From an uncultured Bacteroidales bacterium (GTDB lineage Bacteria > Bacteroidota > Bacteroidia > Bacteroidales > P3): 64,000 bases of DNA. The position numbers and the translations under genes are program-made. The notes beneath the pieces were generated by a model. The model worked only from the letters and a program-made list of their open reading frames with translations. It was not told where the DNA came from and ran no database searches. Positions 43,966 to 52,088 of the stretch are shown here, one piece after another (the first letter of the stretch is position 1; the number at the start of each line of letters is the position of its first letter). The stretch covers positions 62,001 to 126,000 of the forward strand of contig ONGA01000010.1 of NCBI GenBank assembly GCA_900317285.1, written 5' to 3'.

Positions 43966-45108
43966 TTAAACGAACTTTGCTTGCGAAAAATCCGAAACGG
44001 GCGTTTGCATGATACGGGAAAATGCATTCCGAAAAGCATCGGCAGTCAGGTAGCCCGATTGGTGGGCAAGTTGAATGAGAACGTCGGGGTTTTCGGTGTC
44101 GGGATGTTCTGCCAGAATGATGGATACAGCATGTTGAACACGTAATCCATCAATATATTCTCCAAAAGATATACCCTGATAACGATGTATGGCATCAATG
44201 ATATCATCTTCGGAGGTGTGGAAATGTTCGGCAAGCATAAAGACCGATATATCGGGATTGAGGAATGCTCGCCCTTTCTCTACATATTCCTCCAACTGGC
44301 GAATCAACAAAACGGAATCTTTGCGACTCCGGGGACGTCCCTGCAAGCTTTCTGCACTGCTGTTGATTTTGTATACCGAATGTCCGAGATAGAAGAGGCT
44401 CACGGCCAACGGCAGACAGTAGCCAAAGTAGAAGAGGTGTCGGTTTTCGTGCGAAAAAATGTTAAGGAACTGACTGATGGTCAAAATGAGGAGGCCAACA
44501 TTGGATGCAATGTAGATACCCTTTAGATTAATGTTGCGGAAGCGGTCGTCAGTGTAATACTCGGCATTGATGCGCTTGAATCGGATAAACTGACGGATGG
44601 AGGTGACGAAGATGAAGAATGCCTCGAAGAAGAATACCGTCCAGAAGAGGTAAGAATTGGCGAAGACGATGATGTTATAATGCCAGTTGCCGGGGATGAA
44701 ATTCCACGCAAGACCCTCCGCACCACGAATAGTCCATAGGCGGTACATGTCAGCTCCACCAATAATGGAGACGACAATCGTCAGTGCGATGGTTGCCAGC
44801 GAGATAATCAGTAGCAGTCGCACTTTTGAGATGGAGGCTTGTGGCTGTGTAAGGACCGTAAGCGCCATCTGGATGACAGCTGGCGAAACAAGGATAACAT
44901 CGAAGAAGAGCATCAAAAGGAGGTATTCTCCGGCAAGGAAGGTGTTGAACATCGAGCCAAGGAGGAAGAATGTGAGCGCCACAAGGGAGAGCGCCAGCAT
45001 CATGAGCCACTGGGCATTGAGCACATGGCGTTTGAACAACAAAGTGGCCAGCGGCCAAAAGAGGGCAACGAGGCCCAAAAGCGTTAATCCTAAAGATACG
45101 GGTGTCAT
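43966..45108 (-). CDS. Membrane-embedded AraC-family regulator (7TM + HTH)
   Basis: A 380-residue protein. The first part (about 1-235) has about seven hydrophobic helices; the C-terminal part (about 280-380) is an AraC-type double helix-turn-helix (DISVFMLAEHFHTSEDDIID, then GISFGEYIDGLRVQHAVSII, then SGYLTADAFRNAFSRIMQTP). Between them is a basic linker (GRPRSRKDS). AraC regulators are usually soluble, so this would read DNA from the membrane. Its start overlaps the upstream 7TM gene by ATGA. The ligand is unknown. It could sense a hydrophobic signal, redox state or a partner protein. Confidence 0.8.
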   Translation of the reverse strand: MTPVSLGLTLLGLVALFWPLATLLFKRHVLNAQWLMMLALSLVALTFFLLGSMFNTFLAGEYLLLMLFFDVILVSPAVIQMALTVLTQPQASISKVRLLLIISLATIALTIVVSIIGGADMYRLWTIRGAEGLAWNFIPGNWHYNIIVFANSYLFWTVFFFEAFFIFVTSIRQFIRFKRINAEYYTDDRFRNINLKGIYIASNVGLLILTISQFLNIFSHENRHLFYFGYCLPLAVSLFYLGHSVYKINSSAESLQGRPRSRKDSVLLIRQLEEYVEKGRAFLNPDISVFMLAEHFHTSEDDIIDAIHRYQGISFGEYIDGLRVQHAVSIILAEHPDTENPDVLIQLAHQSGYLTADAFRNAFSRIMQTPVSDFSQAKFV

Positions 45109-45905
45109 TGTTCTTTATCTTGATTTCGTATATAATCTGCAAGGAATCGGGCGTCGTAGTCGTAACGATAGGCAAAATGTCCCGTAAGATAGAAGATAAC
45201 GATGAGCAGCACGGCGCAGATGATGAGCCAGTATTTGTAGTAGAAGGGACGATAACCGATAAGGAAGGCGGTAATCACGAGGACCGGGAGGAAGAGCCAG
45301 GTAACAAGCACTATTTCGCGTATGTTGAGCTTGGGCATGTTAAGCCCCTGGGCATAGTAGCTGTCGAAACGTTTCTTGAAAAGGCGCACCTTGCGTTCAC
45401 TGTCGAACAGCAGGATACCACCAAAGACTATCAACACCGCTATAAATACAAACTGGTTCCAGAAAATCATGAAATTGTAGGCAAAATCGCCAGATTTCCA
45501 AGGGATAATGCCGTCCTCCGCCACCTCGAGGCACATAACCTGGTAGCGGCCGGGATGCATGCCGAAGGCCCCGATGGTGAGACCCGCAATGAAAAGAAGC
45601 GGTACAAGGAACACGCGCCGCTGACGGAGAGTGGCACCACGCGGCTCGGTGAGGGCACATAGGCTGATGTAATACATGGGTATGCAGAAGACTGCCGACA
45701 CCTCGAACAGGTAGTCGTAGACGAACTGGCTTCCGACACGGCCGCGGAAAAAGACGCCGGCCACTGTGATGGTGAACGCGTCAATCATCAGCGCAATGCA
45801 GAAAAGCGCCTGCGCCCGGGTAAAGTGTTTCTTGGTGAGCACAATGATGAAAGCCCACGCAATAGCCACTATCGCCGGTATATATAATATGTAACTCCAC
45901 TTCAT
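45105..45905 (-). CDS. 7TM membrane protein, partner of the AraC-type regulator
   Basis: A 266-residue protein with about seven helices (first at 3-22, last about 225-245) and a short charged C-terminus (DYIRNQDKEQ). Its helix spacing and length match the membrane half of the downstream regulator, but it has no DNA-binding domain. The two are likely paralogous halves and may heterodimerise. It overlaps ispG upstream (4 bp) and the regulator downstream (4 bp). No known family name is assigned with confidence. Confidence 0.7.
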   Translation of the reverse strand: MKWSYILYIPAIVAIAWAFIIVLTKKHFTRAQALFCIALMIDAFTITVAGVFFRGRVGSQFVYDYLFEVSAVFCIPMYYISLCALTEPRGATLRQRRVFLVPLLFIAGLTIGAFGMHPGRYQVMCLEVAEDGIIPWKSGDFAYNFMIFWNQFVFIAVLIVFGGILLFDSERKVRLFKKRFDSYYAQGLNMPKLNIREIVLVTWLFLPVLVITAFLIGYRPFYYKYWLIICAVLLIVIFYLTGHFAYRYDYDARFLADYIRNQDKEQ

Positions 45906-47035
45906 ATTTTTCTATCGTTTTCTATAAACTTAACTAATTCATCCACTGCATCCTTCTGGTCGATGTCGCGCTTGACGACCTCCTTGCCTTTGTAGAGGGT
46001 AATTTTGCCGTGGCCGGAGCCGACATAGCCGTAGTCGGCATCGGCCATCTCGCCGGGGCCATTGACGATGCAGCCCATCACGCCGATTTTCACACCGACG
46101 AGGTGCTTCGTCTTCTCTTTAATCTCGCGCAGGGCCGTCTGTATGTCGTACTGCGTGCGGCCGCAGGAGGGACAGGCGATGTACTCGGGCTGCGTGATGC
46201 GGGCACCGACGGCCTGGAGGATGTCGTAGGCGATGGGCATCTCGCGCTCGGGGTCCTCGGTGAGGGAGACGCGCACCGTGTCGCCGATGCCGTCGAGCAG
46301 CAGGGCGCCGATGCCGGCGGCGCTCTTGAGACGGCCCTGCATGCCGTCGCCAGCCTCGGTGACGCCCAGGTGTATCGGGTAGTCCATGCCGAGGGCGTGC
46401 ATCTTACTGACGAAAAGCCTGGTACTGTCCACCATCACCTTCACGTTCGAGGCCTTCATGGAGAAGACGAGGTCGTGGAAGTCCTGCTGGCGGCAGACTT
46501 CGGCGAACTCGATGGCCGACTGCGCCATACCCTCGGGCGTGTTGCCGTAGCGACTCATGATGCGCTCGGACAGCGAGCCGTGATTGGTGCCGATGCGCAT
46601 GACGGTGTGGTGCGCCTTGCAGATGTTGATGAGCGAGGCCATCCTCTCCCCTATCCGCTTCAGCTCATCGTTGTATTCCTGCTCGGTGAACTCCAGCTTG
46701 CCGGTATTGCGGTCGGTGTAGTTGCCCGGATTGACGCGCACCTTCTCCACCAGCGTGGCGGCCACCTCGGCGGCCTTGGGGTTGAAGTGTATGTCGGCCA
46801 CCAGCGGCACCTCGCAGCCGCGCTTCAGCAGTTCCTCCTTGATGCGGCCGAGGTTCTCGGCGGCTTTCACGTCCGGCGCCGTAATGCGCACCAGCTCGCA
46901 GCCGGCCTCCACCATGCGGAGGGCCTGCTCCACGGTGGCCTGCGTGTCCATCGTGTCGGTATTCGTCATGCTCTGCACGCGGACGGGTGCCCCCCCGCCC
47001 AGCGTCAGATTGCCTATCTTGATTTGTCTGCTCAT
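45902..47035 (-). CDS. ispG: 4-hydroxy-3-methylbut-2-enyl diphosphate synthase, compact form
   Basis: A 377-residue enzyme of the MEP isoprenoid pathway. The TIM-barrel half begins VRVQSMTNTDTMDT (about 19-32) and contains VADIHFNPKAAEVAA. The C-terminal [4Fe-4S] domain has CPSCGRTQYD (about 283-292) and GCIVNGPGEMADADYG (about 315-330). Sequence blocks such as IGTNHGSLSERIMSRYGNTP are those of the long Bacteroidota/Chlamydia/plant IspG class, which carries a large insert of about 230 residues between barrel and cluster domains. Here the insert is absent and the two domains join directly. The reaction is reductive conversion of MEcPP to HMBPP. Confidence 0.93.
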   Translation of the reverse strand: MSRQIKIGNLTLGGGAPVRVQSMTNTDTMDTQATVEQALRMVEAGCELVRITAPDVKAAENLGRIKEELLKRGCEVPLVADIHFNPKAAEVAATLVEKVRVNPGNYTDRNTGKLEFTEQEYNDELKRIGERMASLINICKAHHTVMRIGTNHGSLSERIMSRYGNTPEGMAQSAIEFAEVCRQQDFHDLVFSMKASNVKVMVDSTRLFVSKMHALGMDYPIHLGVTEAGDGMQGRLKSAAGIGALLLDGIGDTVRVSLTEDPEREMPIAYDILQAVGARITQPEYIACPSCGRTQYDIQTALREIKEKTKHLVGVKIGVMGCIVNGPGEMADADYGYVGSGHGKITLYKGKEVVKRDIDQKDAVDELVKFIENDRKI

Positions 47036-47038
47036 GGC

Positions 47039-47539
47039 TTAGTATTCGTTCTTTATTTTGTGTTGTCTATTTACCGTATCTACCCTCACGCTGTCGCCAG
47101 CTTCACCCCAATAATGGAAAAGGTATCCTTCGAAATTGGGAGCCGACACATATTGTGCCCACCAATCAATTTGGGTTAGGGTATAGGCACTGTCGCCCGA
47201 ATGGTAGTATATTATCATCATATAATTCCCTCGAGTGGTGTCGACGTAACTATTCTCCCAGTTTCTAACAAGTCCTTTTATCCTTAGTGTGTCCGGCAGG
47301 TGTCCATGCTCATTCCGATAAGATTCTATATTTGGCACCACCATCTCAACCGTTTTCCGGAAACACTTATCATTGTATTCTTCCGAGAGAAAGAAACCCG
47401 TGCAATGTACAATCCACCACAAACCTAAAAACACCATCAGTAGTAAAGGGAACATCCCTAACAAACTCCCTGTGGTCATCCTGCGAAGGTGTCTATGCCG
47501 CCTTCGTTGCTTAAAGTTCCATTGTCCTCTTTTCCCCAA
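47039..47539 (-). CDS. Single-pass membrane protein of unknown function
   Basis: A 166-residue protein with a very basic N-terminus (KQRRRHRHLRRM), one membrane helix (about 24-47) and an outer domain with NIESYRNEHGHLPDTLR (about 70-86), a pattern seen in pilin-like or 'type II secretion G-like' small proteins where a helix precedes a beta sheet. No prepilin peptidase site is clear. It is 3 bp upstream of ispG and likely co-transcribed. I do not recognise its family. Confidence 0.6.
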   Translation of the reverse strand: MGKRGQWNFKQRRRHRHLRRMTTGSLLGMFPLLLMVFLGLWWIVHCTGFFLSEEYNDKCFRKTVEMVVPNIESYRNEHGHLPDTLRIKGLVRNWENSYVDTTRGNYMMIIYYHSGDSAYTLTQIDWWAQYVSAPNFEGYLFHYWGEAGDSVRVDTVNRQHKIKNEY

Positions 47540-47602
47540 TTATCTCTCTGTGTTTATTGTTCGTCATCGGATTCTTGTTTCATCCGGGCAGTTTCACCGC
47601 AC

Positions 47603-47965
47603 TCACGAAATTCGGGCGATGGTGCGCTGCAGGCTCAGTACCTGACTCTTCAGCTGCTTGATTTGGTCCTGAAGGTTCGCGTTCTGGCTACGGAGCTTGC
47701 GGTTCTCCTCTATTAGCTCGTATTGGGTGGGCTCGCGGTGTTCCTCCTTGGCCTTCTGCTCCGCGCTCTGGCCGATGCTTTCGTCATTGAAGACCTTGCC
47801 GATGCCCTGCTGCTCGGCCATGCGGATAAGCTCGCTGGGCGCGAAAGGCATATCGAAACCGCTCTCGTCCTCGACATACACCATGCCGCCAGCCACTTTC
47901 TTCACAACTCCCCCGCCGATGGCGTTGAGGAACTTCACTTTGTCGCCTATTTCAAAATTCGTCAT
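47603..47965 (-). CDS. Short DUF2027-type protein with coiled coil
   Basis: A 120-residue protein. The N-terminal KOW/SH3-like part (FEIGDKVKFLNAIGGGVVKK, about 4-23, then GMVYVEDESGFDMPF) resembles the start of the Bacteroidota DUF2027/Smr-domain proteins. The C-terminal Smr domain is missing; instead a charged linker and a leucine-heptad coiled coil (about 82-118) follow. It may be a shortened paralog. It is preceded by the inverted-repeat leader at 47993-48051. Confidence 0.65.
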   Translation of the reverse strand: MTNFEIGDKVKFLNAIGGGVVKKVAGGMVYVEDESGFDMPFAPSELIRMAEQQGIGKVFNDESIGQSAEQKAKEEHREPTQYELIEENRKLRSQNANLQDQIKQLKSQVLSLQRTIARIS

Positions 47966-47992
47966 TTTTCTTTCAGATTTGTGTTTTTTTTC

Positions 47993-48051
47993 TCAATCAG
48001 AACGAAAAGAACAAAAAGAAAAGTTCTGATAGTTCTTTTAGTTCTGATTGA
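47993..48051 (-). promoter_or_regulatory. DUF2027 gene leader inverted repeat with 9-bp period
   Basis: Minus strand arms TCAATCAGAA (48051-48042) and TTCTGATTGA (48002-47993), with inner units CTAAAAGAA, CTATCAGAA, CTTTTCTTT and TTGTTCTTT in 9-bp steps. The element ends 27 nt before the ATG at 47965, like the atpD leader at 18026-18075. It starts 3 bp after the mpl stop and may also act as an mpl terminator. Confidence 0.75.
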
Positions 48052-48054
48052 GCT

Positions 48055-49458
48055 TTAAATTATTTCGTCGGCCAGAGCGGCGAAGTCAATGCCGTCGAAG
48101 TTGCCGCTACTCATCATCAGAAGGTTTTTATTTTCATTATCACGGAATAACGTCATCACGTAATCCACAAGCATCTTGCTGTCGGTGAAGACCTTCACAT
48201 CGCCGCCAAAAGCACGGCGCACCTCCTCGGGGTCGAGGGGCGGCAGTTTCTTAAGTTGCAGGGCGTGCTGGCTGAAATAGACGCAGCGCACGTCGGCCTC
48301 GTCCATCGTGCCGCGGTACTGCTGCAGGAACTCCTGCGTCAGCGAGCTGAAGGTGTGCAACTCCATGCAGGCCACCAGCTTGCGACTGGGGTACTGCTCA
48401 CGCATGGCGTGGATGGTGGCACGAAGCTTCGACGGCGCATGGGCGAAGTCCTTATATACCGCGCAAGTGTCGTTCTTCTTCACCAGCTCCAGGCGCTTGC
48501 TGGCACCCTCGAAGGTGCTTATCGCCTCATTAAACTGCTCATCCGTCACCCCCACCTGGCGGCAAGCCAATCGGGCGGCGGTAAGGTTGAGCAGGTTGTG
48601 GTGGCCGAAGACCTGCAAGGGCACCGGGTGCGCAGCCGTCTCGGCTGCAGGCAGGCGGGACGCCTGCGTACCCAGCAGATAGGTAATGCCGTTCTCCACG
48701 CGGTGCTCTGGGCAGACATACGGCAGCTTCTGTATGTCGGTGCGCTTGTTCTCCACCACCACACGGTGCACCTCGGTATCCTCGTCGCAATAGATGAGCG
48801 CACCCTTGGGCTCGATGAGGTCTATGAACTTGCTGAACTGCTCGCGGTAGATGTCGAACGTCGGGAAGACATTGATGTGGTCCCACTCGATGCCGGTGAT
48901 GATGGCCACGTTGGGCTTGTAGAGGTGGAACTTGGGGCGGCGGTCGATGGGCGAAGTGAGGTATTCGTCGCCCTCGATGACCATCACCTTGGCGGTGTGA
49001 CTCAAGCGCACCATCACCTCGAAGCCCTTGAGCTGCGCGCCCACCATATAGTCGGCCTCGATGCCGCAGTGCGCCAGCACGTGCAGTATCATCGCCGTCG
49101 TCGTCGTCTTGCCATGCGAACCGCCCACCACGATGCGCAGCTTGTCCTTCGACTGCTCGTAGAGGTACTCCGGGTAGCTGTAAATCTTCAGCCCCAATTC
49201 CTGGGCACGTAGCAACTCGGGGTTATCTATCCGTGCGTGCATACCCAATACCACGGCGTCGAGGTCTTTGGTTATCCTCTCCGGGTGCCAGCCGAATTCT
49301 TTCGGCAGCAGCCCGTACTTCTCCAGCCGACTCTTCGCTGGGTCAAAAATCTCGTCGTCACTTCCCGTGACAGTGATTCCTTTCTGGCACAGCGCGATGG
49401 CCAGATTATGCATGGCGCTGCCGCCTATAGCTATAAAGTGTACTTTGCTCACTTTCAT
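48055..49458 (-). CDS. mpl: Murein peptide ligase (UDP-MurNAc:tripeptide ligase)
   Basis: A 467-residue Mur-ligase-family protein. N-terminal Rossmann motif HFIAIGGSAMHNLA (about 6-19); ATP loop VGGSHGKTTTTAMI (about 104-117); later EGDEYLTSP and FAHAPSKLRATI (about 338-349). MurC/Mpl proteins join amino acids or recycled tripeptide to UDP-MurNAc in the cytoplasm; the length and start fit the Bacteroidota Mpl group better than MurC. The start is placed at ATG 49458, which directly precedes the conserved beta strand. ATG 49500 overlaps the upstream stop (ATGA) and would add 14 residues without homology. Confidence 0.85.
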   Translation of the reverse strand: MKVSKVHFIAIGGSAMHNLAIALCQKGITVTGSDDEIFDPAKSRLEKYGLLPKEFGWHPERITKDLDAVVLGMHARIDNPELLRAQELGLKIYSYPEYLYEQSKDKLRIVVGGSHGKTTTTAMILHVLAHCGIEADYMVGAQLKGFEVMVRLSHTAKVMVIEGDEYLTSPIDRRPKFHLYKPNVAIITGIEWDHINVFPTFDIYREQFSKFIDLIEPKGALIYCDEDTEVHRVVVENKRTDIQKLPYVCPEHRVENGITYLLGTQASRLPAAETAAHPVPLQVFGHHNLLNLTAARLACRQVGVTDEQFNEAISTFEGASKRLELVKKNDTCAVYKDFAHAPSKLRATIHAMREQYPSRKLVACMELHTFSSLTQEFLQQYRGTMDEADVRCVYFSQHALQLKKLPPLDPEEVRRAFGGDVKVFTDSKMLVDYVMTLFRDNENKNLLMMSSGNFDGIDFAALADEII

Positions 49459-49496
49459 ATTTTTTATTTTAAGGTGTTCGCCACCCCTTACGGGGG

Positions 49497-50612
49497 TCAT
49501 TGCTCTTTCGGAAAATAATGATAATATTTGGTTACTTGTTTCTCCAGGAAATGCCGGTCGAGTTGGTCGCTGGCTTCGCTGATAGGCAGGCAGCGGCCGT
49601 CCTTGTAGAGGACTTTTATCTCCTGGTCGTTGAAGTCGTAGCTTCGGTTAGCCAGTTTGCCTGTACCCTCAAAATAAGTCGAACGAACATCTGTAAATGG
49701 TTCGTTACTGAAGCGTATGGCTGGCAGGCGGCGGTTGACCATATTCTTACACAAGGTGTTCAGTATCTCGTCGTCCGAGTGTTGCCAGTGCTTAACAGCC
49801 ACCATGATGTCATCGTCGTCGAGATCTGCAAAACAGTCAAGGAAAGCAGGGTCGGCAGGGTCAAGATGGAACACCGTCGGGTCGAGTTCTCTGGCGCGCC
49901 GCAGGATGTTCAGCAGCAGCTGGTCGGCGGCGATGACAGTCTTGTGCATATACACCTGCCAATACATCAGGCGGCGGCTGATGATGAACTTCTCCACGCT
50001 GTAGATGCCTTTCTCGTCAATCACCAGCTCGTCGTCGTGCACATTGAGCATAGATATGATGCGGTCGGTACCCACTATGCCCTCGCTCACACCGGTGAAG
50101 AAGGAATCTCTCCCCAGGTAGTCAAGGCGATCCATATCGAGCTGGCTGCTCACCAGCTGATGCAGGAAATGCTTATGATAGGTGTTGGAGAAGATAGCAA
50201 TAGCAGTATTCAGAACGCCACCCATCTCTTCATTTATCCGTTGCATCATGAGCAGCGTAATCTCCTCGTGAGGCACATCGACCAGCACCCTCTCGCTGGT
50301 GTGCGAGAACGGCCCGTGGCCGAGGTCGTGCAGCAGGATGGCGAGTTTGGCTCCGCGACACTCGTCGTCGGTTATTTCCACACCCTTCAGCTTCAGCACA
50401 TCGAGCGCCCGCTTCATCAGGTTCAACGCCCCAAGCATGTGGCTGAAACGCGTATGCATGGCGCCGGGATAGACCAGATAGGTCAGCCCCAGCTGCTTGA
50501 TGCGCCTCTGCCGCTGGAAATAAGGATGCTCGATGACCTGCAGTATCACGGGGTCATCGATACTCAGGAACCCGTCATACACCGGGTCGTTGATTATCTT
50601 GCGTTTCGTCAT
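49497..50612 (-). CDS. HD-domain phosphohydrolase
   Basis: A 371-residue protein beginning MTKRKIINDPVYDGF. HD metal ligands are seen as HTRFSHMLG (about 53-61) and LLHDLGHGPFSHTSE (about 94-108), with a later D in DMDRLDYLGRD (about 161-171). The fold is that of dNTP triphosphohydrolase-like and SAMHD1-like HD hydrolases. The substrate is unknown. The start overlaps the upstream C_GCAxxG_C_C gene by ATGA; the long open frame further upstream is another gene read out of frame. Confidence 0.88.
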   Translation of the reverse strand: MTKRKIINDPVYDGFLSIDDPVILQVIEHPYFQRQRRIKQLGLTYLVYPGAMHTRFSHMLGALNLMKRALDVLKLKGVEITDDECRGAKLAILLHDLGHGPFSHTSERVLVDVPHEEITLLMMQRINEEMGGVLNTAIAIFSNTYHKHFLHQLVSSQLDMDRLDYLGRDSFFTGVSEGIVGTDRIISMLNVHDDELVIDEKGIYSVEKFIISRRLMYWQVYMHKTVIAADQLLLNILRRARELDPTVFHLDPADPAFLDCFADLDDDDIMVAVKHWQHSDDEILNTLCKNMVNRRLPAIRFSNEPFTDVRSTYFEGTGKLANRSYDFNDQEIKVLYKDGRCLPISEASDQLDRHFLEKQVTKYYHYFPKEQ

Positions 50613-50965
50613 ATAATGTCGCTTATCAGGCCGGCGGCATAGGCTACCATCTCGGGGCAGGGTTTCTTGCCTTGGGTTAGGAGGCGACCACAGACGATAT
50701 CGCCGTTGTCCTCGCGGAATTTCTCTATCATGGGTCGCACGTCGGCGGTGTGGCCTGTGAGGCCACAGACCATGGCCATGCCACTGACACAGCCACACAC
50801 CTCGCGGGTGCCGGCGAGGCCGCGACCGAAGGGAGCGGCCATATTCATTGCATTATCAGGCGTTATTGGAAGCTTGTCGGCATAGGCCATCACCACAGCC
50901 TGGCAGCAATTGCAGCCCTGCTTGTGAAGGCTGCGGGCCTTGTCCATTCTCTCCTCTTTATTCAT
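50609..50965 (-). CDS. C_GCAxxG_C_C family redox/metal protein
   Basis: A 118-residue protein starting at ATG 50965. Conserved cysteines fall in GCNCCQAVV (about 17-25) and VCGCVSGMAMVCGL (about 56-69), plus a later CG and a CPE near the C-terminus, which is the C_GCAxxG_C_C family pattern. A glycine-rich segment, PFGRGLAGTREVCG, joins them. The family is found in anaerobes and is thought to bind a metal or take part in redox chemistry, but no function is established. The gap before its start is filled by an AATTGAYA repeat. Confidence 0.8.
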   Translation of the reverse strand: MNKEERMDKARSLHKQGCNCCQAVVMAYADKLPITPDNAMNMAAPFGRGLAGTREVCGCVSGMAMVCGLTGHTADVRPMIEKFREDNGDIVCGRLLTQGKKPCPEMVAYAAGLISDII

Positions 50966-51003
50966 ATTACTTTCAATTATCAATTGTCAATTATTGTCAA
51001 CTA
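50966..51003 (-). repeat. AATTGAYA short repeat at the trmH junction
   Basis: Minus strand reads ATTGATAGTTGACAATAATTGACAATTGATAATTGAAAG in pieces of 7-9 bp (AATTGATA, GTTGACAA, AATTGACA, ATTGATA, ATTGAA). It encodes the last codons of trmH and fills the gap to the next gene. Confidence 0.75.
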
Positions 51004-51545
51004 TCAATTCTCAACTTCTTGAACATTTCCCATATCACGATGGCAGCGGCGCAGCTGACGTTGAGCGAGTGCTTGGTGCCGTACTGCGGAATCTCCAGAG
51101 AGCCGTCGCAGAGTGGCAGCAGGCTCTCCTGCACGCCCTCAATCTCGTTGCCCATGACGATGGCAATAGGATGCCCCTCAATTGCCAACTCCTTGTTACT
51201 AATTCCTATTTTTATGCTGTCGTCCACTTGCTCCACGGCATATATCTTGTAGCCACGCTCTTTCAGTCCTTTCACACATTCGGCGGTGTCCTCGTGATAG
51301 GACCAGGCTACGCTGTCTTCGGCGCCGAGGGCGGTCTTGTGTATCTCGCGGTGGGGTGGGGTGGCGGTGATGCCGCAGAGGGCTATATGCTCCACGCGGA
51401 AGGCGTCGGAGGTGCGGAACACGGAGCCTATGTTGTTCAGCGACCGCACGTTGTCGAGCACCACCGTCAGCGGCAACTTCTCGCTGGCGCGGAATTCCTC
51501 GACGCTCATGCGTCCCATCTCCTCGGTCGTCAGCTTGTGCGTCAT
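50997..51545 (-). CDS. SpoU/TrmH-family RNA 2'-O-methyltransferase
   Basis: A 182-residue SPOUT-class methyltransferase. Motif 1 is LNNIGSVFRTSDAF (about 36-49), motif 2 IVMGNEIEGV (about 126-135), motif 3 HSLNVSCAAAIVIWEMF (about 155-171), which form the knotted SAM site. It would methylate tRNA or rRNA ribose; the exact site is not predictable. The last codons (KLRIDS) come from the short repeat at the junction, so the C-terminus has probably drifted. The stop of the lipoprotein gene upstream overlaps the start by 4 bp. Confidence 0.88.
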   Translation of the reverse strand: MTHKLTTEEMGRMSVEEFRASEKLPLTVVLDNVRSLNNIGSVFRTSDAFRVEHIALCGITATPPHREIHKTALGAEDSVAWSYHEDTAECVKGLKERGYKIYAVEQVDDSIKIGISNKELAIEGHPIAIVMGNEIEGVQESLLPLCDGSLEIPQYGTKHSLNVSCAAAIVIWEMFKKLRIDS

Positions 51546-52087
51546 TTCTTTGATTTTTTTTCGTATTCAAGCAGCTCGTCACGATACTCCTGCCAAGCCT
51601 CATACCATTCCGACGACTGCATCAGCTGGTGGAACTTCTCGGGATGACGTTTCTCTATCTCGACAGCCTTGTCCCACAACATCTCGGATACCCAGCCGTC
51701 GCTCCAGTCGAACCACTTGAGGTATAGTTCCATCATATCCAGCGTATCGGCTGCGGCCATCTCGCCAGCAATCAGAAACAATGCTCGAGTGAGCTCCACA
51801 TCTTGCCCATCTACCACAATGACAGAATATGGTTCTGTTGCCATGAAGACGTGGAAGTCCACCTTGTTCTGCGGCATCAGGGCTTGCAGGTGTTTAATCG
51901 ATATCTCACTTCCGGCAATGACGCTGTCTTGTAAGTCGATAAGTTCTTTGAAATAAAACAGTTTCTCTTCAAACCGATCCCAGTTGTCAAAACATACCGC
52001 AGGCTCATCAACCTCTTCCTGAGGCTGTCTGTCGGTTGTGCATGCCACTACCAAAAACAATGCTATAACCCCAATCCACTTTTTCAT
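51542..52087 (-). CDS. Lipoprotein of unknown function
   Basis: A 181-residue protein with a lipobox (LFLVVAC, Cys 16), then a negatively charged linker (QPQEEVDEPA). The rest is helical with Trp/Asp-rich stretches (LDMMELYLKWFDWSDGWVSE, about 115-134). The C-terminus is Lys-rich (YEKKSKK). No domain recognised. Located 1 bp after sufB and overlapping trmH, so part of the same leftward operon. Confidence 0.6.
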   Translation of the reverse strand: MKKWIGVIALFLVVACTTDRQPQEEVDEPAVCFDNWDRFEEKLFYFKELIDLQDSVIAGSEISIKHLQALMPQNKVDFHVFMATEPYSVIVVDGQDVELTRALFLIAGEMAAADTLDMMELYLKWFDWSDGWVSEMLWDKAVEIEKRHPEKFHQLMQSSEWYEAWQEYRDELLEYEKKSKK

Positions 52088-52088
52088 G

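Noticed and set aside
50613-50798. N-terminal extension of the HD hydrolase
   Set aside because: It reads the C_GCAxxG_C_C gene out of frame; MTKRKIINDP at 50612 couples with the upstream stop.
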